Source of the DNA: Brevibacillus sp.
Lineage (GTDB): Bacteria > Bacillota > Bacilli > Brevibacillales > Brevibacillaceae
DNA length: 10,695 nucleotides
Assembly: GCA_029240815.1 (NCBI GenBank)
Contig: JARDZO010000198.1
Coordinates: 1 to 10,695 of the forward strand
Direction of reading: 5' to 3'
A program made the position numbers and the translations under genes. Below are positions 5,967-10,695 of this stretch, piece by piece (position 1 is the stretch's first letter; the number at the start of each line of letters is the position of its first letter). Under the pieces are notes generated by a model. It did not search any database, had not been told where the DNA came from, and was given only the letters and a program-made list of their open reading frames with translations.

Positions 5967-7439
5967 GTGTCGCTGTTTGACAAGCGATTGTCCGAAATAC
6001 ATAGCGCTCTGCGCGAAAAGGAATTGTCCGTGACGGATCTGGTGCAGGCTTCCATCGCCAGCATCAAGGAACACGACAGTGAAATCAAGTCCGTTCTGCA
6101 CGTAGATGAAGAAGGAGCTCTTGCTCATGCCCGCCAATTGGACGAGCGTCTCGCCAAAGGAGGCGAGGAGCCAGGACTGTTATACGGCCTTCCTGCAGGT
6201 TTGAAGGACAACCTCATTACGAAGGACGTACGCACCACTTGCGCCAGCAAGTTTTTGGCTAACTTTGACCCCGTGCATGACGGAACCGTCTCCAAAAAGG
6301 TGAAGGATGCCGATGCGGTTATCGTAGCCAAGCTGAACATGGACGAGTTTGCCATGGGCGGCTCCAACGAAAATTCCGGCTTCTACCCAACGAAAAACCC
6401 GTGGAACACCGAGTACGTACCAGGTGGCTCCAGCGGTGGTTCGGCAGCAGCGATGGCTGCACGTCACTTTTACTTTACCCTCGGTTCTGACACAGGCGGA
6501 TCGATCCGTCAGCCAGCTGCTTTCTGCGGCGTGGTAGGTTTGAAACCGACTTATGGACGCGTATCTCGTTTTGGATTAGTAGCTTTTGCTTCCTCCCTCG
6601 ACCAGATCGGTCCTGTGACGAAAAACGTGGAAGACTCTGCTTACGTACTGCAGGCGATCGCAGGTCACGATCCGTATGACTCGACTTCAGCAAATGTAGA
6701 AGTACCTGACTTTCTGTCCGCGTTGACTGGAGATGTCAAAGGGCTTCGAATTGGTGTGCCTAAAGAATTGATCGGGGAAGGCATCGATCCAGAGGTGCGC
6801 GATGCCGTACTGGCAGCGCTGAAACAGCTGGAGAGCATGGGAGCGACCTGGAGTGAGGTTTCCATGCCGCATACAGAGTATGCTGTACCTGCTTACTACC
6901 TGCTGTCTTCGTCGGAGGCTTCCTCCAACCTGGCTCGCTTTGACGGCGTACGTTACGGTGTACGTGCTGACAATGCATCCAATCTGCTCGAGCTGTACAA
7001 AGAATCCCGCAGCCAAGGCTTTGGTCCAGAGGTAAAGCGCCGGATCATGCTCGGTACCTATGCCCTGTCGTCTGGCTATTACGATGCTTACTACAAAAAG
7101 GCACAACAAGTGCGTACCTTGATCATCCAGGACTACAACAACATTTTTGCCGACTTTGATGTGATTCTCCATCCGACGACGCCTTCCACGGCGTTCAAAA
7201 TAGGGGAGAACGTGGATGATCCGGTCAAAATGTATTTGGAAGACATCTGCACCGTGCCGGTAAACCTGGCTGGCTTGCCAGCGATCAGCGTACCGTGCGG
7301 CTTCTCCCAAAAAGGTCTGCCAATTGGCTTGCAGATCATCGGGAAAGCGTTTGACGAATCCACCGTATTGCGCGTGGCTCATGCCTATGAGCAGTCAGTT
7401 GGCTACCACCAGCGCAAGCCGGAATGGGTGAGGAGGTAA
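5967..7439 (+). CDS. gatA: Asp-tRNA(Asn)/Glu-tRNA(Gln) amidotransferase subunit A
   Basis: Glutaminase subunit of GatCAB: it releases ammonia from glutamine and passes it through a channel to GatB. The 490-residue product is full length and carries the amidase signature with the Ser-cisSer-Lys triad: Lys80 in AGLKDN, Ser155 in GGSSGGS (153-159) and Ser179 in [11 protein letters not shown] (174-184). Each is one residue later than in the Staphylococcus aureus enzyme as I remember it. The start is a GTG at 5967, preceded at eight bases by AAGGGAGG (5951-5958); no in-frame ATG fits the conserved N-terminus. Only four bases separate its stop from gatB, and the gatB ribosome binding site (AGGAGG, 7431-7436) lies inside the end of gatA, so the two are probably translationally coupled. 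Confidence 0.98.
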   Translation: MSLFDKRLSEIHSALREKELSVTDLVQASIASIKEHDSEIKSVLHVDEEGALAHARQLDERLAKGGEEPGLLYGLPAGLKDNLITKDVRTTCASKFLANFDPVHDGTVSKKVKDADAVIVAKLNMDEFAMGGSNENSGFYPTKNPWNTEYVPGGSSGGSAAAMAARHFYFTLGSDTGGSIRQPAAFCGVVGLKPTYGRVSRFGLVAFASSLDQIGPVTKNVEDSAYVLQAIAGHDPYDSTSANVEVPDFLSALTGDVKGLRIGVPKELIGEGIDPEVRDAVLAALKQLESMGATWSEVSMPHTEYAVPAYYLLSSSEASSNLARFDGVRYGVRADNASNLLELYKESRSQGFGPEVKRRIMLGTYALSSGYYDAYYKKAQQVRTLIIQDYNNIFADFDVILHPTTPSTAFKIGENVDDPVKMYLEDICTVPVNLAGLPAISVPCGFSQKGLPIGLQIIGKAFDESTVLRVAHAYEQSVGYHQRKPEWVRR

Positions 7440-7443
7440 GAGC

Positions 7444-8880
7444 ATGAGCAAGTACGAAACCGTCATCGGCTTGGAGGTCCATGCCGAGCTATCCACCAAC
7501 AGTAAAATTTTCTGCGGCTGCCCGACTGAATTCGGTGCGGAGCCGAATACCCATACATGCCCGATTTGCTTGGGGCATCCGGGCGTGCTGCCTGTAACGA
7601 ACAAGCAAGCAGTAGAGTTCGCCATGAAAGCGGCACTCGCTCTCAACTGCGAAATCTCCCGTGAGACCAAGTTCGACCGGAAGAACTACTTTTACCCAGA
7701 TTCCCCGAAAGCGTACCAAATCTCCCAGTTTGACCAGCCGATTGGCTACAACGGCTGGATCGACATCGAAGTAAACGGAGAGACCAAACGCATCGGCATC
7801 ACCCGTCTGCATCTTGAAGAAGATGCGGGTAAGCTGACGCACAGCGATTTCGGCGGAGAATCCCTGGTAGACTTCAATCGCGTAGGTGTTCCACTGGTCG
7901 AGATCGTTTCCGAGCCAGACATCCGTACGCCAGAAGAGGCGCGCGCTTATTTGGAAAAACTGAAAGCGATCATCCAGTATACGGAGGTGTCCGATGTTCG
8001 CATGGAGCAAGGCTCCCTGCGCTGTGATGCCAACGTTTCCATCCGCCCATATGGTCAAGAAGAATTCGGGACCAAGGCAGAGCTGAAAAATATGAACTCC
8101 TTCCGCAATGTGCAAATGGGCTTGGAGTATGAAGTACTGCGTCAGACCGAGGTGGTTTCTGGTGGTGGCAAGGTCGTGCAGGAAACACGCCGTTGGGATG
8201 AAGCCAACAAGAAAACATTGACGATGCGTTCCAAGGAAGAGGCGCATGATTATCGTTATTTCCCAGATCCGGATCTGGTGCGCATGCAAATTTCCGAAGA
8301 GTGGATCGAAGCTGTACGCGCGACGATTCCTGAGCTCCCTGATGCTCGTCAAGCTCGCTATGTGAATGACTTTGGCCTGTCCAAGGACGACGCCGCGGTT
8401 ATCACGATGTCCAAGGAAACGGCCGATTTCTTCGATGAGACCGTCAAGACAGGGGCCGAGCCGAAGGCAGTTGCCAACTGGCTGATGGTAGACCTGCTGG
8501 CTCACTTGAATGCCAACAACCTGGTCTTTGCTGACGTGAAAATGACGCCGCATGGACTGGGCGAGATGATCAAGCTGATCGCAGACGGCACGATATCTTC
8601 CAAAATCGCCAAGACTGTCTTCAAAGAAATGGTGGAGACTGGCAAGGAGCCGAAGAAGATCGTAGAAGAAAAAGGCTTGGTGCAAATCAGCGACGAGGGC
8701 GCCCTGCGTCAGATCGTCGTCGATGCAGTCAACTCCAACCCGCAGGCAGTGGCAGACTACAAGGCTGGAAACGAAAAAGCGGCTGCTTTCTTCGTCGGCC
8801 AAGTGATGAAGCAAACCAAAGGCAAGGCCAACCCGCCGATGGTCAACAAGCTGATTGCAGAAGTTCTGAAAGACCTATAA
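7444..8880 (+). CDS. gatB: Asp-tRNA(Asn)/Glu-tRNA(Gln) amidotransferase subunit B
   Basis: Kinase/transamidase subunit of GatCAB. It binds the mischarged tRNA, activates the glutamyl or aspartyl side chain with ATP, and adds the ammonia delivered by GatA. The 478-residue product is complete. It shows the N-terminal signature [10 protein letters not shown] (7-16), a zinc-binding set Cys24, Cys26, Cys39 and Cys42 (CGC and CPIC), the catalytic HLEEDAGK loop (123-130, Glu125), and a C-terminal YqeY-like tRNA-binding domain ending [19 protein letters not shown] (about 455-473). ATG 7444 follows AGGAGG at seven bases. Last gene of the operon; it is followed by tandem hairpins. Confidence 0.98.
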   Translation: MSKYETVIGLEVHAELSTNSKIFCGCPTEFGAEPNTHTCPICLGHPGVLPVTNKQAVEFAMKAALALNCEISRETKFDRKNYFYPDSPKAYQISQFDQPIGYNGWIDIEVNGETKRIGITRLHLEEDAGKLTHSDFGGESLVDFNRVGVPLVEIVSEPDIRTPEEARAYLEKLKAIIQYTEVSDVRMEQGSLRCDANVSIRPYGQEEFGTKAELKNMNSFRNVQMGLEYEVLRQTEVVSGGGKVVQETRRWDEANKKTLTMRSKEEAHDYRYFPDPDLVRMQISEEWIEAVRATIPELPDARQARYVNDFGLSKDDAAVITMSKETADFFDETVKTGAEPKAVANWLMVDLLAHLNANNLVFADVKMTPHGLGEMIKLIADGTISSKIAKTVFKEMVETGKEPKKIVEEKGLVQISDEGALRQIVVDAVNSNPQAVADYKAGNEKAAAFFVGQVMKQTKGKANPPMVNKLIAEVLKDL

Positions 8881-8941
8881 GCGATAGCGATATCGCTGGC
8901 TCAGAGGCGCTCTCCCGATTTGAACGGGAGGGCGCTTTTTT
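8880..8941 (+). terminator. tandem hairpins and terminator of gatCAB
   Basis: The first hairpin is AGCGATA (8880-8886), loop GCGA, TATCGCT (8891-8897); its first base is the last base of the gatB stop codon. The second is the terminator proper: GCGCTCTCCCG (8907-8917) with CGGGAGGGCGC (8925-8935), 11 bp with one G-U pair, then six Ts (8936-8941). Confidence 0.92.
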
Positions 8942-8956
8942 GTTTGGCTGAAGACA

Positions 8957-8994
8957 CAAGAAAAAGCCTATCTCGCTGGAAAGGAGACAGGCTT
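8957..8994 (-). terminator. Rho-independent terminator of the minus-strand genes
   Basis: Read on the minus strand, AAGCCTGTCTC (8994-8984) pairs with GAGATAGGCTT (8974-8964), 11 bp with one G-U pair, followed by a run of Ts (8965-8961, then further Ts to 8957). It lies 30 bases past the end of the BtrH-like reading frame and faces the gatB terminator. Confidence 0.85.
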
Positions 8995-9024
8995 GAACAG
9001 ACGATGATAAAAAGGCTCAGGACC

Positions 9025-9654
9025 TCATGAGGTTAGAGTTTCGAGCATATTCTCCAACAAGGCTACAGCTTGCTTTTCTTGACTTTCGATAGCGGTGAGT
9101 AGCGCGATTGCCTGTTGGCCTTGTTCCTGATCATTCGGTTCGCCGCCAGCCGGGAAAGGAAAGAGTCGGCATAGCTGGGCGTATCCATCGGCGATCTTTC
9201 CATACAGGTCAGATGCTTGAAGCGAGGCAGGACGAATTCCTTCGAAAACAGGATCTGTCCACGTCTCGGCGATCTCTTTCCAAAAGGCGGAGGCATTGTG
9301 ACGAGCATCCTGTGCGATCGCGAGTGTATACGCGTTTCCGTTTGGCTCGATGGTTCGCTTTTCAAAAGCATCTACCCATTTGGAATACGCATCCAATCCA
9401 TTGATTGCCCCAGAGAAGGAGCCTTCTCCCCGATAATGCGCGATCGCCATTTGAATGGCCCCTATCAGCATCTGGCGCTGATCGACTTCGAGTGGCTCAT
9501 CGAGGGCGAGGACAAACAAATCCTCTACGAGCCCGCGACCTAAATGATCGTACGGAATCGTCGCGCTATGACCGCAGTTATCTCCCGTATGGAGCAGTTT
9601 TTGCTCATCGTCATATCCGTAAATCAGTCCAAACTCAGGAATGAACAAATCCAC
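9025..9654 (-). CDS. C-terminal fragment of a BtrH-like protein (after frameshift)
   Basis: A 209-codon open frame. The only near-start, a GTG at 9654, has no ribosome binding site, and the product opens abruptly with DLFIPEFGLIYGYDDEQ. In proteins of this kind (peptidase-C39-like or BtrH N-terminal fold, from memory) such a stretch directly follows a hydrophobic G-PV-AW strand, and that strand ends the overlapping upstream frame. I therefore read this as the second half of one gene, displaced by a one-base deletion. The rest is mostly helical and acidic, with an alanine-rich region around residues 80 to 125. No signal peptide or membrane segment is seen. Possible alternatives are internal initiation at the GTG or a sequencing error upstream. 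Confidence 0.6.
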   Translation of the reverse strand: MDLFIPEFGLIYGYDDEQKLLHTGDNCGHSATIPYDHLGRGLVEDLFVLALDEPLEVDQRQMLIGAIQMAIAHYRGEGSFSGAINGLDAYSKWVDAFEKRTIEPNGNAYTLAIAQDARHNASAFWKEIAETWTDPVFEGIRPASLQASDLYGKIADGYAQLCRLFPFPAGGEPNDQEQGQQAIALLTAIESQEKQAVALLENMLETLTS

Positions 9655-10070
9655 GCCAAGACTGGGTGTCCTCGATCAATCGAACGATGGATCAATTCCA
9701 GTGCTTGAGGCAGCAACTGGGATAGTTGTCTTTTTTCACGGGCATTGGCACCGAGGAGAGAGGGGTCTACGTGGTTGGCGTTGATACTGGTGTCTGCACC
9801 ATGCTTGAATTCACTCACGGAACGGGATTCAAAGCCCAGGTTGCGCAGTCCTTGCTGCAGCACTTGGTCAAATTCAAACATGGTAGGTCCAGAAATGTGA
9901 ATCTGCTCTGGCACGACGGTCAATCGGAATGCATGGCCACTTAAGCCCATCACCATCGGGAAAGACATTTTGCGATCTGTTGCCGCCAGCATACCGTGAA
10001 GTGACATTACGCATGTAACCCATGTTCTCAGAGAAAAAGCTTCCGGTGCATTCAAGACAACTGTTTTCAT
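9025..10070 (-). pseudogene. BtrH-like gene interrupted by a one-base frameshift (reconstruction)
   Basis: Starting at ATG 10070, which has its own ribosome binding site, the first frame gives 140 residues ending IDRGHPVLAW. If one G is restored near 9651-9652 (TGG-GAT instead of TGG-AT), reading continues with DLFIPEFGLIYGYDDEQ to the stop at 9025, giving a 348-residue protein. The join is smooth and makes one continuous domain. Cys20 and His46 could be the remains of a papain-like catalytic pair, which suggests a BtrH (acyl transfer) or C39-like fold; the family call is from general resemblance only. The substrate is unknown. There is no slippery heptamer at the break, so a mutation or sequencing error is likelier than programmed frameshifting. 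Confidence 0.55.
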
Positions 10071-10695
10071 AATTCCCGCTTCCTTTCGAGATTGCACGTA
10101 TTGGTCAACAGCGACACGAGTTTTTTCCTGGATCAGTTTTTTACGAGAACGCGACAGAACCTGATACACATTGGCTTGGGAGATCTGGAACAGTCGGGCG
10201 ATTTCCATCGGCGCCAGATGATCAAAGAAGTGAGATTCTACAATGCGTCGCTCCCGTGGATTGAGGCAGTCGAGCATCCCCGTAATCGTCTGGAGCAGTT
10301 CTCTGCGCACGATTACATCCTCAGGATTGGTGTTTGGATCAGCAGGTTGTGACCATTTGCTACCCAGGCGGTGCAAGATGCTGTCCAGATCCTCCCAGTC
10401 AGTAGGTTCTTGATCCGTATAGCCGGGGCGCAGTACGGAGAAGACCTGTTCTCGCTTCTGTGGTCCCTTTTGCAGTCGCGTGTAAGCCTGGTTGCGAACG
10501 ATACGGTGCAGCCATGGCAAGAAGCGGCGACTGTCCATTAACGTCCCGAGGTGTAAAAAGGCACGGATGAGCGCATCCTGCACGATGTCTTCTGCCATAA
10601 ACGGCTCTTGAGTATACGAGCGTGCATACCCGTAGACTTTGGCACGATGACGTCTGACCAGCTCGCCAAACGCCTCACGATCGCCGGATTTGGCC
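9624..10695 (-). CDS. sigma-70 family (ECF-like) RNA polymerase sigma factor, 5' partial, reading into a BtrH-like N-terminal domain
   Basis: The frame is open to the right edge, so the true start is outside the window. The first visible residues (AKSGDREAFGELVRRHR) and AEDIVQDALIRAF (10595-10557) are typical of sigma region 2, which binds core polymerase and the -10 element. Region 4 (about 10301-10128; NPRERRIVESHFFDH then a helix-turn-helix with SQANVYQVLSRSRKKL) reads the -35 element. With only regions 2 and 4 it belongs to the ECF-like class. Unusually, no stop follows. The frame continues through an ATG at 10070 into about 140 residues of a second protein beginning MKTVVLNAPEAFS, with Cys20 and GLSGHAFR (43-50), and ends at 9624 after a frameshift. 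Either this is a real fusion or the sigma factor and the next gene simply share a frame. Confidence 0.8.
   Translation of the reverse strand, partial: AKSGDREAFGELVRRHRAKVYGYARSYTQEPFMAEDIVQDALIRAFLHLGTLMDSRRFLPWLHRIVRNQAYTRLQKGPQKREQVFSVLRPGYTDQEPTDWEDLDSILHRLGSKWSQPADPNTNPEDVIVRRELLQTITGMLDCLNPRERRIVESHFFDHLAPMEIARLFQISQANVYQVLSRSRKKLIQEKTRVAVDQYVQSRKEAGIMKTVVLNAPEAFSLRTWVTCVMSLHGMLAATDRKMSFPMVMGLSGHAFRLTVVPEQIHISGPTMFEFDQVLQQGLRNLGFESRSVSEFKHGADTSINANHVDPSLLGANAREKRQLSQLLPQALELIHRSIDRGHPVLAWICSFLSLD
10079..10086 (-). promoter_or_regulatory. ribosome binding site of the BtrH-like gene
   Basis: On the minus strand AAAGGAAG stands eight bases before the ATG at 10070. It supports independent initiation there even though the sigma reading frame passes straight through, and it marks the likely boundary between the sigma factor and the second protein. 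Confidence 0.6.

Noticed and set aside
7489..8814. Long minus-strand frame opposite gatB (441 codons)
   Set aside because: A shadow caused by codon bias in gatB; no ribosome binding site or protein motifs.
9640..9665. Programmed ribosomal frameshift in the BtrH-like gene
   Set aside because: No X-XXY-YYZ slippery heptamer and no obvious downstream stimulatory hairpin; a one-base deletion explains the break more simply.

Overview
The window looks like chromosomal DNA of a moderately GC-rich, low-GC-lineage Gram-positive, most probably Brevibacillus or a close Paenibacillaceae relative. The reasons are strong GGAGG-type ribosome binding sites, typical Bacillales hairpin-plus-T-run terminators, GTG starts, and Bacillales-like versions of PruA, a TagO/WecA-type transferase, Psd and GatCAB. 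The genus is an inference from protein resemblance; I could not search a database.

Layout. Positions 1-823 hold no convincing gene. They are rich in inverted repeats: two alternative GC-rich hairpins at 24-75, two alternative hairpins sharing one arm at 321-352, and a striking nested stem structure at 387-591 that resembles a 6S-like or other structured RNA. Positions 655-770 contain the control region of pruA, with a good sigma-54 (SigL) type GG-N10-GC promoter. pruA (824-2371) is followed by a terminator and then a membrane undecaprenyl-phosphate GlcNAc-1-phosphate transferase gene (about 2463-3437). A PAS-GGDEF diguanylate cyclase gene (3449-4363, minus strand) converges on it. Phosphatidylserine decarboxylase (4563-5405) follows with its own terminator. 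The gatC-gatA-gatB operon (5646-8880) has its own promoter and ends at tandem hairpins.

From about 8961 to the right edge everything is on the minus strand: a terminator, then a gene pair. The upstream member is a sigma-70/ECF-like factor whose start lies beyond the window. The downstream member is a BtrH-like (papain/C39-like fold) protein. Two oddities occur here. The sigma reading frame runs without a stop into the start of the second gene, which nevertheless has its own ribosome binding site and ATG. The second gene is broken by an apparent one-base deletion near 9651.

How the genes work together. Apart from gatCAB (one amidotransferase complex) and the sigma/BtrH-like pair, the neighbours are unrelated single-gene units: amino-acid catabolism, cell-wall polymer initiation, c-di-GMP signalling and phospholipid synthesis. 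A 29-base intergenic motif occurs twice (582-610 and 5501-5529, 25/29 identical), once at the 3' side of the structured-RNA candidate and once upstream of gatC. The best candidates for something undescribed are the structured region at 1-617 with its repeated 3' motif, and the sigma factor joined or coupled to a BtrH-like protein.
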